Notes under the pieces: model-generated
Told to the model about the DNA's origin: nothing
Database searches by the model: none
Seen by the model: only the letters and a program-made list of their open reading frames with translations
Shown here: positions 41,684 through 49,579 of the stretch, in pieces
Layout: every line of letters begins with the position of its first letter
Position numbering within the stretch: position 1 is the stretch's first letter
Assembly (NCBI RefSeq): GCF_024807945.1
Contig: NZ_JANUFD010000015.1
Location: 62,001 to 126,000 of the forward strand
Length of the DNA stretch: 64,000 bases
Direction: 5' to 3'
From: Pseudomonas sp. JUb42
GTDB lineage: Bacteria > Pseudomonadota > Gammaproteobacteria > Pseudomonadales > Pseudomonadaceae
Position numbers and translations under genes: made by a program

Positions 41684-43744
41684 ATGGACACTCTGCCCAA
41701 GCACCGTCGCTCTCCCTGGCATGCCGGGGAGCGCATACTTCAGGAACTCCACAGCGTATCCGAGCGGATGGAGGTGATCGGGCAAAAGGTTATCCGCAGC
41801 TACATGCCCGATCAGCATCGCGAGTTCTACCATCAATTGCCCTTCATGATCGTCGGCGCCGTAGACCCACAACAACGGCCTTGGGCGACCTTGCTCGAAG
41901 GGCCGGAAGGCTTTGTCACATCGCCCGATCCGCAGCAGTTGCTGTTGGCTGCACATGCCGACGAACAGGACCCTGCCATGGCCGGGCTGCAAGCGGGCCA
42001 GGCCATCGGCTTGCTCGGCATTGAGTTGCACACCCGGCGCCGCAATCGTATCAACGGCGTGATTGACCAGGCTTCTGCCCATGGCCTCTCGGTCATGGTC
42101 GAGCACTCCTACGGCAACTGCCCCAAATATATTCAGGCGAGGACCTGCCAACGTTTCCCTGAGCTGATGCAAGGGCGGGCCCCACGCCAGGACTTCACTG
42201 CCCTGAATGAGCGGACCGCGGCGCTGATTAGTGCGGCCGATACGTTTTTTGTCGCCAGTTACTTTGACCATGACCCGCAACAGCGCTCGGTGGACGTATC
42301 GCATCGGGGCGGGCGGCCCGGATTTGTCAAAGTCGAAGGCAACCGTCTGACCATTCCTGACTATGCCGGCAATCTGTTTTTCAACACCTTGGGCAACTTA
42401 CAGGTCAACGCCTTGGCCGGGCTGCTGTTCGTCGATTTCAGCAACGGGGACGTGCTGCAACTCTGCGGGCGCACCGAGCTGATTCTGGACAGCCCGATGA
42501 TCAAGGCATTCGAAGGTGCCGAGCGCCTCTGGACCTTCGAGGTCGAGCAGGTGGTGCTGCGCCCGGCGGCGGTATCGCTGCGCTGGGAGTTTCATGATTA
42601 TGCACCGACCAGCCTGGCCACCGGCACCTGGGTCGAGGCGGACGCGCTGCTGCGCGAGCGCGAGCAGCGTCGGCAATGGCATCCCTGGCAGGTGACGCGT
42701 ATAGAACAGGAGAGCAAGGACATTCGCTCGTTCTATCTCCAGCCGCAGGACAACGCTACCGTTGCCTTCGTCCCCGGCCAGCATCTGCCGATACGTCTGT
42801 TGCGCAGCGGCGATGCGTCAGCGCTGATCAGGACCTACAGCGTCTCCAGCGCGCCGTCGGATGGACACATCCGTATCAGCGTCAAGGCCCAGGGCCCCGC
42901 GTCACATCATTTGCATGACACTGTGCGAGTGGGAGACATTCTGGAGGTGCGCCCGCCATTGGGCAGTTTTACCCTCGCAGAAGAAACTGAACGCCCGGTA
43001 GTGCTGATCGGCGCAGGCGTCGGTATCACGCCGCTGGTTTCCATGTTCCGGGAACTGATTGCGCAAAATCTCCAGCATCAGCGGCACCGCCCGATCCATC
43101 TGTTCCAGAGCGCCCGGACCCTGGAGGATCTGCCGTTTCAGGCGGAGCTCGTCGAACTGCAACAGCGTGACCCTGAGTCGGTGCATATCCACCGTGCCTT
43201 GAGCAGTCCTGAGGCCGAGGCCGTTGCTGGCCGGGACTTCGAAATCATTGGTCGTCTGGATTTTGCCCGGCTCAAGGCTCGCTTGCCGCTCGATGACTAC
43301 GACTTTTACCTGTGCGGGCCCGCGACTTTCCTCCAGGCCATGTATGACGGGCTGCGGGGGCTGAACATTAGCGATGAGCGCATTCATGCCGAAGCGTTTG
43401 GTCCGTCGACGTTGCAACGCCTGGCGGTCGAGCAGGAGACCCCGCTGATTCAGCCGCCTGCCGCTACGACGCCCGTGCCGGTGTATTTCGCCACATCGGC
43501 CAAGGATGCACGCTGGACGCCGGGGGCTGGCAGCCTGCTGGAACTGGCGGAAAGCCGTGGCCTTAACCCGGACTTCAGTTGCCGGGGAGGTTCCTGCGGC
43601 ACCTGCAAGACCCGTCTGGTCAGCGGCAAGGTCCATTACCCCAATCCTCCGGCGCAAATGCCGGATGCCGATACGGTACTGATCTGCTGCGCCGTCCCGG
43701 CGGAGCATGAGGAGGGGGTGCAGCCTTTGGTCCTCGATCTCTAG
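41684..43744 (+). CDS. fusion flavoprotein: PNPOx-like FMN domain + FAD/NAD reductase + 2Fe-2S ferredoxin
   Basis: A 686-residue three-part redox protein. Residues about 35-290 form a pyridoxamine-phosphate-oxidase-like split barrel (two stretches: MIVGAVDPQQRPWATLLEG and LTIPDYAGNLFFNTLGNLQVN). About 325-560 are a ferredoxin-NADP-reductase-type module: FAD motif RTYSVSS and NAD(P) motif GAGVGITPLVSMF with CGPATF. The C-terminus carries a plant-type 2Fe-2S cluster: CRGGSCGTCK near 632 and a last Cys near 667. It may move electrons from NAD(P)H to FMN and the cluster. It follows the GST gene by 47 bp and precedes a DUF1348 gene by 46 bp. Confidence 0.85.
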   Translation: MDTLPKHRRSPWHAGERILQELHSVSERMEVIGQKVIRSYMPDQHREFYHQLPFMIVGAVDPQQRPWATLLEGPEGFVTSPDPQQLLLAAHADEQDPAMAGLQAGQAIGLLGIELHTRRRNRINGVIDQASAHGLSVMVEHSYGNCPKYIQARTCQRFPELMQGRAPRQDFTALNERTAALISAADTFFVASYFDHDPQQRSVDVSHRGGRPGFVKVEGNRLTIPDYAGNLFFNTLGNLQVNALAGLLFVDFSNGDVLQLCGRTELILDSPMIKAFEGAERLWTFEVEQVVLRPAAVSLRWEFHDYAPTSLATGTWVEADALLREREQRRQWHPWQVTRIEQESKDIRSFYLQPQDNATVAFVPGQHLPIRLLRSGDASALIRTYSVSSAPSDGHIRISVKAQGPASHHLHDTVRVGDILEVRPPLGSFTLAEETERPVVLIGAGVGITPLVSMFRELIAQNLQHQRHRPIHLFQSARTLEDLPFQAELVELQQRDPESVHIHRALSSPEAEAVAGRDFEIIGRLDFARLKARLPLDDYDFYLCGPATFLQAMYDGLRGLNISDERIHAEAFGPSTLQRLAVEQETPLIQPPAATTPVPVYFATSAKDARWTPGAGSLLELAESRGLNPDFSCRGGSCGTCKTRLVSGKVHYPNPPAQMPDADTVLICCAVPAEHEEGVQPLVLDL

Positions 43745-43790
43745 CAACTGTTTCTGCATGGACGTCCTTCAACTACCGGGAGCAAGCCTT

Positions 43791-44267
43791 ATGTCGACCC
43801 CTGAAATACGCCAACCTGTGCCGCCTTTCACCCGTGAAACAGCCATTCTGAAAGTCCGCCTTGCCGAAGACGGCTGGAACAGTCGCGATGCGGCGAAAGT
43901 GGCCCTGGCCTATACCCCGGATACCCAATGGCGCAACCGCGCGGAGTTCGCCAGCAGCCGTGAGCAGGCCCAGGCGTTTCTGCAGCGCAAATGGAACAAG
44001 GAACTCGAGTACCGCTTGATAAAGGAGCTTTGGGCGTTCACCGACAGTCGAATTGCCGTGCGCTATGCCTATGAATGGCACGATGACTCCGGTAACTGGT
44101 TTCGCTCATACGGCAACGAGAACTGGGAGTTTGCCGACAATGGCCTGATGGCCCATCGATTTGCCTGTATCAACGACCTGCCCATCAAAGAGTCCGAGCG
44201 TAAATTCCTCTGGCCACTGGGGCGTCGTCCTGATGACCATCCGGGGTTATCGGTATTGGGACTGTAG
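43791..44267 (+). CDS. DUF1348 (NTF2-like fold) family protein
   Basis: A 158-residue NTF2-like protein of the DUF1348 family: PPFTRETAILKVRLAEDGWNSRDAAKVALAYTPDTQWRNRAEF is the family opening, with ELWAFTDSRIAVRYAYEWHDDSGNWFRSYGNENWEF later. The start ATG at 43791 has GGGAGCAAGCC upstream; a frame from 43707 overlaps the flavoprotein gene. These small proteins often accompany detoxification genes; the activity is not established. It ends an operon with GST and the fusion flavoprotein. Confidence 0.85.
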   Translation: MSTPEIRQPVPPFTRETAILKVRLAEDGWNSRDAAKVALAYTPDTQWRNRAEFASSREQAQAFLQRKWNKELEYRLIKELWAFTDSRIAVRYAYEWHDDSGNWFRSYGNENWEFADNGLMAHRFACINDLPIKESERKFLWPLGRRPDDHPGLSVLGL

Positions 44268-44290
44268 ATCGACCGGCCGGGGCCACCTGA

Positions 44291-45184
44291 TCAAACCCGC
44301 GCGGCCCCCGCAAAATGTGGCGACTGGTCGAAAGCCTCGATCAGGAACTCCGTCAGAACGCGTATCTTGCGCGCGGGATGCGAGCCGGGCGGGCGGATGA
44401 CGTAGGCGCCCGCCTGCGGTGGCAGGTAACGGGTCATGATGGGCACGAGCGCGCCACTGGCCACACCCTCATCCGTGAGCCAGGCGGGCAGGTAAGCGAT
44501 GCCCAGTCCTGCTGTTGCGGCGGCGACCAGCGCCGTGCCATTGTCGGCCTTGAAGCGCCCCTGCGCACGCACCGAAACGACTTTGTCGCCGTCCATGAAT
44601 TGCCAGGTTTCGGTGCCCTGCATAAGGGCTTCATGGGCGGTGATTTGCTCCGGCGACTCCGGCGCTCCATGGGCCTTTATATAGTCGGGGCTTGCGACGA
44701 GCCGGGTATAAGACGGGCCGATGCACCTGGCGATCAGGTTGGAGTCTTGCAGATAGCCAACCCGGATCGCGCAATCGAAACCCTCCGCGATGAGATCGAC
44801 GAAGCGATCGCTATAGCAGGTCTGGATCTGCAGTTCGGGGTGGTGAATCGCCCATTGCGCAAGCATGGGCGCGAATTGAGGGCCGAACGACAGCGGCACA
44901 GCGATCCGCAAACGACCGCGCAGGGCACCGCTGGGCAGGATGGTTTCCCTCGCGACCTCGATCTCGGCGCAGACCCTGGCGGCATAGTCGCGGAACGTAG
45001 CCCCGGCTTCCGTCAGCGCTGCGCCGCGGGTGGTGCGGGCCAGTAGCTGAATGCCCAGCTCCGTTTCCAGCCTGGCGAGCCTGCGGCTGACGATTGATTT
45101 GGACACCCCCAGCCGCAGTGCTGCTGCCGAGACCCCGCCGGCATCAGCCACTTCCACGAATGTTTGCAGCTCTTCGATATCCAT
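44291..45184 (-). CDS. LysR-family transcriptional regulator
   Basis: A 297-residue LysR protein: MDIEELQTFVEVADAGGVSAAALRLGVSKSIVSRRLARLETELGIQLLARTTRGAAL is the winged helix. The effector domain includes HPELQIQTCYSDRFVDLIAEGFDCAIRVGYLQDSNLIARCIGP. It is divergent from the YcaC-like hydrolase gene (189 bp). A frame starting at 45199 adds five residues; the ATG at 45184 fits better. It probably regulates the hydrolase. Confidence 0.9.
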   Translation of the reverse strand: MDIEELQTFVEVADAGGVSAAALRLGVSKSIVSRRLARLETELGIQLLARTTRGAALTEAGATFRDYAARVCAEIEVARETILPSGALRGRLRIAVPLSFGPQFAPMLAQWAIHHPELQIQTCYSDRFVDLIAEGFDCAIRVGYLQDSNLIARCIGPSYTRLVASPDYIKAHGAPESPEQITAHEALMQGTETWQFMDGDKVVSVRAQGRFKADNGTALVAAATAGLGIAYLPAWLTDEGVASGALVPIMTRYLPPQAGAYVIRPPGSHPARKIRVLTEFLIEAFDQSPHFAGAARV

Positions 45185-45373
45185 GTCGGTGTTCCTCATT
45201 TCGCAACACAGCTAGTCGCGAGATGCTACTACTGCGTCGAGTATGGGAACAGCACAATCCTGCTTCCTGGTGATCTCGCCTTTGGCGCCTATCTCCCGGA
45301 CACCATCAGTCCAGGCGTCGTCCCAGCGGTGTCGCCTGTGCGTGTGCATCCCCACCAAGAACAGGACCAGCAA

Positions 45374-46000
45374 ATGGCTAGCGAAGTTATCCGCAACCCC
45401 CATACCGACCAACTCTTGTCGCCCGAAAATTCGGCGCTGATCATCATCGACTACCAGCCGATCCAGGTCTCCTCGATCCGCTCGATGCCCCGGGAAGAGT
45501 TGGTCTTCAACATCGCCAGCGTCGCCAAGGCGGCCCTCAACTACAACCTTCCGATCATTCATTCGACTGTCAACGTCGCCACCGGCCGCAATAAGCCGCC
45601 GATTCGGGAACTGCAGGACCTGCTCGGTCATCTGCCGACCTTTGATCGCACCTCGATCAACAGTTGGGAGGACACCGAGTTCAAACAGGCGGTCAAGGCG
45701 CTCGGTCGCCGCAAACTGATCATGACCGCACTCTGGACTGAAGCCTGCCTGACCTTCCCGGTACTCGACGCGATCCAGGAAGGCTACGAGGTTTATGTAC
45801 CGGTCGACGCGGTCGGTGGTACATCCGTTGCTGCGCACGAGATGGCGCTGCGCCGAATCGAACAGGCGGGCGCGAAGCTGATCAGTCGAGTGCAGATGTA
45901 CTGCGAGCTTCAGCGCGACTGGGCGCGGGAATCGACTGTCGCCGGTTTCATGGGCGTGTTTGAAAATGCCGATGGGTTTAATGCGGAGAAGGCCGTTTAA
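45374..46000 (+). CDS. isochorismatase-like (YcaC-type) hydrolase
   Basis: A 208-residue cysteine hydrolase of the YcaC/isochorismatase-like family. Asp26 in LIIIDYQPIQVSSI and Cys125 in TALWTEACLTFPV form two parts of the Asp-Lys/Arg-Cys triad; the RTSINSWEDTEF stretch matches YcaC. The ATG at 45374 is preceded by AGGA about 8 nt upstream; a frame opening at 45164 would overlap the LysR gene. Reactions of this group include hydrolysis of amide or ester bonds. It is the likely target of the divergent LysR. Confidence 0.85.
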   Translation: MASEVIRNPHTDQLLSPENSALIIIDYQPIQVSSIRSMPREELVFNIASVAKAALNYNLPIIHSTVNVATGRNKPPIRELQDLLGHLPTFDRTSINSWEDTEFKQAVKALGRRKLIMTALWTEACLTFPVLDAIQEGYEVYVPVDAVGGTSVAAHEMALRRIEQAGAKLISRVQMYCELQRDWARESTVAGFMGVFENADGFNAEKAV

Positions 46001-46105
46001 GAACCGCGGCCAGATTTCCTTCAAATAGCTTGAAGCTGGATGGGGGTGGCGCTTGCGCAGGCAGGCGCTACCTTTCACTTTTCTTTAGCCTGATTGTAGA
46101 GGGGC

Positions 46106-47023
46106 CTACAAGTCCTTCGCCCAGGTCTGACTGACCAGATCCTTGCCGAAGCTGTGAACCGGTTCTTCCTCCACCAACTGAAATCCCGCCCTTTGATACA
46201 GCTTGCGGGCATCCGTGAGGATGCTGGTGGTCCAGAGGATCATCCGTTTGTAACCTGCCTGCCGGGCAAACCGCAGGGTCTCCTCGACCAACCGATTGCC
46301 GATACCCAGGCCTCGGGCGCTCGCATCCACATACAGCATGCGCAGTTTGGCAGTGGTCTCGTCGTGCCTGACCACGAAGACTGAACCGATGACCTTGCCA
46401 TCCTTTTCCGCGATCCAGCACCGTTCACCCGATGGGTCGAACTCACGCAGGAACCTGGCGACGATCTCAGCCACCAGAGCTTCGAACTCCGAATTCCAGC
46501 CATATTCGCGTGTGTACAGTTCTGCCTGCTGCTGAACGACGATACCCATGTCACCGGCTCGCGGATCGCGTAGCAGATAGGACGAGTCGTTGCCAGCCAA
46601 CAGCGACTGGACCTGCTGCATGGCTTGGGTCAATTGTTCCTGGCGGGATTCGGGCATGTCTTGCAGCATTGCCATCACTTCTTCGCGCGCGGCTTGTTCA
46701 AGTGAGGCAAGGACAGCCTTTCCCGCATTGGTGAGCTGTATGAGCAACGCTCGTGCGTCGCTGGGTGAGCGGGTTTTGCTGATCAGCCCTTTTTTCTCGA
46801 AACCGCTGATGATCCGGCTCAGGTAGCCGGCGTCCAGACCCAGCATCTGACAGAGCTCGGCACTGGTCAGGCCGGCACTGGTCCCCAGTTCATAGAGGAT
46901 CCGGCTTTCGCTCAGGGAGAACTCGGCCTGCAGCAAATGCTCGCGTAGGGCGCCGATCTGGCGGGTATAGAAGCGGTTGAAGCGGCGGATGGCTTCGGCG
47001 CGGGCCATGAGGGAGGTAGTCAT
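46106..47023 (-). CDS. MarR-GNAT fusion: winged-helix regulator with N-acetyltransferase domain
   Basis: A 305-residue two-domain protein. Residues about 1-140 are a MarR-family winged helix (FNRFYTRQIGALREHLLQAEFSLSESRILYEL... AELCQMLGLDAGYLSRIISGFEKKGLISK). Residues about 150-305 are a GNAT acetyltransferase with the acetyl-CoA motif ASARGLGIGNRLVEE and a final GFQLVEEEP strand. Such fusions are common in Pseudomonas; the GNAT domain may sense or modify the ligand. The ATG at 47023 is chosen because the alternative at 47035 would leave the start only 4 bp from the operator palindrome. Confidence 0.88.
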   Translation of the reverse strand: MTTSLMARAEAIRRFNRFYTRQIGALREHLLQAEFSLSESRILYELGTSAGLTSAELCQMLGLDAGYLSRIISGFEKKGLISKTRSPSDARALLIQLTNAGKAVLASLEQAAREEVMAMLQDMPESRQEQLTQAMQQVQSLLAGNDSSYLLRDPRAGDMGIVVQQQAELYTREYGWNSEFEALVAEIVARFLREFDPSGERCWIAEKDGKVIGSVFVVRHDETTAKLRMLYVDASARGLGIGNRLVEETLRFARQAGYKRMILWTTSILTDARKLYQRAGFQLVEEEPVHSFGKDLVSQTWAKDL

Positions 47024-47039
47024 GACAATGTCCATAAGG

Positions 47040-47073
47040 TTGCTTAAGGCAAGTATATGCTTGCCTTAAGCAA
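47040..47073. promoter_or_regulatory. 34-bp palindrome, likely MarR autoregulatory operator
   Basis: Perfect 14-bp arms TTGCTTAAGGCAAG (47040-47053) and CTTGCCTTAAGCAA (47060-47073) with a 6-bp spacer. Each arm is itself close to a MarR-type TTGC...GCAA dyad, so two dimers could bind side by side about two helical turns apart. It lies directly upstream of the MarR-GNAT start. Confidence 0.75.
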
Positions 47074-47110
47074 TTATGTCAACGCTGTGGATGTCTGGGT
47101 GATTCTTTAG

Positions 47111-47186
47111 GCGCGGGGCTTGCCCGCGAAAAACGATAACGCGGTGCATCTGTCGGACCGCGCAGCCAGATAAGCGGGCAAGCACA
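47111..47186. repeat. degenerate REPIN-like palindrome
   Basis: GGGGCTTGCCCGCGA near 47114-47128 and AGCGGGCAAGCAC near 47173-47185 form inverted ends of a Pseudomonas REP doublet. The middle is degenerate. Confidence 0.65.
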
Positions 47187-47280
47187 GACCAAACGGGGCG
47201 AAACGGGGGTGGTGCTCTGCTCACGCTTCATTCTCAGTCAATCATTGAGTGGGCAGCCGTGAATGTTCTGATTAAAAATA

Positions 47281-47346
47281 GTTTATAAATAAAAAGTTCT
47301 ACATGAATGAATAAAAGTTTATAAATAAACATTCTTTATAAATAAA
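47281..47346. repeat. three AT-rich direct repeats upstream of the second OprD porin
   Basis: GTTTATAAATAAA occurs at 47281-47293 and 47317-47329, and CTTTATAAATAAA at 47334-47346, 160-230 bp before the porin start. They may be binding sites or a bent-DNA/MvaT-type region. Confidence 0.5.
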
Positions 47347-47509
47347 AAATACGTTTACAAAAAACAAATGCCTTATGCTTTGTGCTGATCCTGTTGCGCA
47401 GTATTGATTTCCACTCATTGAACCTATTACCTGTCATCGCATTTGAAGGCCGTCAGAGCCCCACTTAACAATAAACGCTGCGTTGCAATTGCGCAGTCTG
47501 GAGCATGTA

Positions 47510-48889
47510 ATGAAGTTAGCTGTCCTGGCAGTATCCGTAGGCGCGGGGGTTATATCGCAGTTTGCTATGGCCGACGGAACCGGTGGTTTCATCGAAGACA
47601 GTCATGTTGCGTTGGGCTCTCGCAGTATGTATTACGACGCTGATGTGCGATCCAACAAAGCAAGTAGTACCGGTGCCCATACGCCGGACGAGCGAGAGGC
47701 GGGGACGGCTCTGCGTCTGGACTACCAATCCGGTTTTACCAAGGGTACAGTAGGTTTCGGTCTTGATGCCGAGGCCATTCAGGCGATCCACCTGGACGGT
47801 GGCACCGGCCATCACCTGGACGGTAACTCCAACAGCTTCTTCCCGAGCAATGGTACGTCGGCTGCAGATAACTGGAGCCGAATCAACGCCAATGCCAAGT
47901 TCCGTATTTCCCAGACCGAACTGCATGTCGGCGGGGCGCTGGCGCCTTCGCTGCCGATTCTTCTGTCCAACGATAGCCGCTTGACGCCGCAGACCTATTC
48001 GGGTGGGATCCTCACGTCCAAGGACATCCCCGACCTGACGTTTACCGGCGGTGAAATCAACAGGGCAGCGGGCCGTGCTTCGAGTAACTCCACCGGTCTT
48101 TCGGTCGCCGGCGCTACGCAAGACAGCGACAACTTCAAGTTCGGCGGGGTGGATTACACACCCTTCGCCCGCAGTGGCGATCCGCTGCTGAAAAACCTGG
48201 TTGTGCAATATTATTATGCCGATCTGGAAAACTTCTACCGTCAGAACTTCTTTGGCCTGGTTCACGTATTGCCGCTCGGTAATGATCAATCTTTCAAGAC
48301 TGATCTTCGTTATTTCGACAGCACCGGCGATGGTAAAAACGGCGAGGCTGGCTATGCGTTCAATAACAACGGTGGTTATGCCAAGCACGCGGGTGAAGTC
48401 GATAACAAAACCTACAGTGCGCAGTTCACTTATCAACTGGGCGGCAGTGCATTCATGCTCGGCCACGTAGGCGTCAGTGATGATGGCGGCTTTGTCTGGG
48501 CCAACCAGGGCAACCTGGTAGACCCTGTTGCCCAAGGCGCCGGCGGTTCCGACTTCTATCTGTTTACCAATGCCGTGGTCGGCAGCTTCTCTCGCGCTGG
48601 CGAGCAAGTGAACTTCGGTCAGTACACCTATGACTTCCGTACCTGGGTTCCGGGCCTCAAGGCTTCGATCGCTTACCTGCGCGGTGATGATATCAAGGCC
48701 AAGGTCGCCGGAGGCAGTGATCAAAGTGAAGCGGAACGTGACCTGCGGGTCGACTACGTGATTCAGGAAGGTCCACTCAAAGGTTTCGGCACCACCGTCC
48801 GTACGGGTAACTACCACGGCGAAAACACCGGCACGTCCTCTCAGGACCAGACCCGCATCATCTTCAACTACACGTACAACTTTATGTAA
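47510..48889 (+). CDS. OprD-family outer-membrane porin (paralogue)
   Basis: A 459-residue OprD-family porin aligning without gaps to the product of 30695-32074, about 85% identical by eye. Signal peptide about residues 1-22; then LGSRSMYYDADVR, GGILTSKDIPDLTFTGGEINR and the C-terminal IIFNYTYNFM. GGAG at 47500-47503 precedes the ATG at 47510. The leader shares GCCGTCAGAGCC and ACAATAAA with the other porin. No catabolic gene follows; a terminator is at 48923-48950. Likely imports a related or identical substrate under different control. Confidence 0.92.
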   Translation: MKLAVLAVSVGAGVISQFAMADGTGGFIEDSHVALGSRSMYYDADVRSNKASSTGAHTPDEREAGTALRLDYQSGFTKGTVGFGLDAEAIQAIHLDGGTGHHLDGNSNSFFPSNGTSAADNWSRINANAKFRISQTELHVGGALAPSLPILLSNDSRLTPQTYSGGILTSKDIPDLTFTGGEINRAAGRASSNSTGLSVAGATQDSDNFKFGGVDYTPFARSGDPLLKNLVVQYYYADLENFYRQNFFGLVHVLPLGNDQSFKTDLRYFDSTGDGKNGEAGYAFNNNGGYAKHAGEVDNKTYSAQFTYQLGGSAFMLGHVGVSDDGGFVWANQGNLVDPVAQGAGGSDFYLFTNAVVGSFSRAGEQVNFGQYTYDFRTWVPGLKASIAYLRGDDIKAKVAGGSDQSEAERDLRVDYVIQEGPLKGFGTTVRTGNYHGENTGTSSQDQTRIIFNYTYNFM

Positions 48890-48922
48890 TTGCGCTGTAC
48901 CGCTACCTCTCCTCTGTAATTT

Positions 48923-48950
48923 AGGCCTCGACTTTTCGGGGCCTCTTTTT
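48923..48950 (+). terminator. rho-independent terminator after the second porin
   Basis: The stem AGGCC...GGCCT, with a CGA/TCG extension around a TTTT loop, is followed by CTTTTTATC, about 35 bp after the porin stop. Confidence 0.75.
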
Positions 48951-48992
48951 ATCTCGAATAAGTGCTACTCCATCGATCTGGCACCGCGCTAG

Positions 48993-49062
48993 GTAGGACC
49001 GGCTTTAGCCGGGAGAGCATCATCGGCTTCAACGATGCCCTCCCGGCTAAAGCCAGTTCTAC
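48993..49062. repeat. REPIN (REP doublet hairpin)
   Basis: GTAGGACCGGCTTTAGCCGG and its near-inverted copy (CCGGCTAAAGCCAGTTCTAC) bracket a short spacer, forming a long hairpin typical of Pseudomonas REPINs. Confidence 0.8.
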
Positions 49063-49115
49063 AGAAGCCGCATTCAAACTCAGAAATCGCGCTGTATCTG
49101 GCAGGATCTGCGTTG

Positions 49116-49430
49116 TCAGGACCCGCTGCTGGAGCCTTTGCCTTCATCTGAGCTCGACCCGGCACCCGACGGCGTTTTATTGCCCGGGCTCGAATTACCG
49201 CCAGCGCCCGCTTCACCGCCAGAGCCGGGCAGGGCGGTGCCGTTGGTGTTGGCGCCGTTGGTGCCGCTGGGTTTGGAGGATTGTCCCGAGTTGCTGCCGG
49301 AAGACGTTGCCGGGGCGCTGCTGCTCGCGCCGCTGGAGGTGCCACTGGCGCTGGTCGCAGCCATCAGGGGAGTCGACAGTACGCAAGTCAGACTGGCCAT
49401 GGCCAGTGCATAAGTTATTGTTTTTCTCAT
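49116..49430 (-). CDS. secreted Ser/Gly-rich low-complexity protein
   Basis: A 104-residue protein with a cleavable signal (MRKTITYALAMASLTCVLSTPLMA). The mature part is almost only Ser, Gly, Ala, Thr, Asn and Pro (SASGTSSGASSSAPATSSG and similar), predicted disordered and exported. No domain is recognisable. The ATG at 49430 is preceded by GAGG; a longer frame from 49469 lacks the signal at its N-terminus. Similar small signal-bearing Ser/Gly-rich proteins occur in pseudomonads, but no function is known to me. Confidence 0.6.
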   Translation of the reverse strand: MRKTITYALAMASLTCVLSTPLMAATSASGTSSGASSSAPATSSGSNSGQSSKPSGTNGANTNGTALPGSGGEAGAGGNSSPGNKTPSGAGSSSDEGKGSSSGS

Positions 49431-49579
49431 GAGGAAAAGCCTCTTGGTAGATGTGAACAAAGGGTGCAAGTGCTGGCATCTTTGCCAATCGCTCTACGGG
49501 TGTGACTCATCGGTACGTGGAAAAAGTTTGAAAAAATGAAGAATCGGCGATGAACGGTTCAGCCACGCTCTGATCCTTT

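Larger units (their letters stand above)
47036..47509. other. promoter region of MarR-GNAT and of the second OprD porin
   Basis: This 474-bp stretch holds no gene. It contains the 34-bp MarR-type palindrome (47040-47073), a degenerate REPIN (47111-47186), three AT-rich direct repeats (47281-47346) and the porin leader (47424-47509), which shares GCCGTCAGAGCC with the leader of the first porin. Confidence 0.6.

Noticed and set aside
47516..48817. 433-codon minus-strand open frame opposite the second OprD porin
   Set aside because: The opposite strand holds a porin with signal peptide and a paralogue; the antisense frame has no family features.
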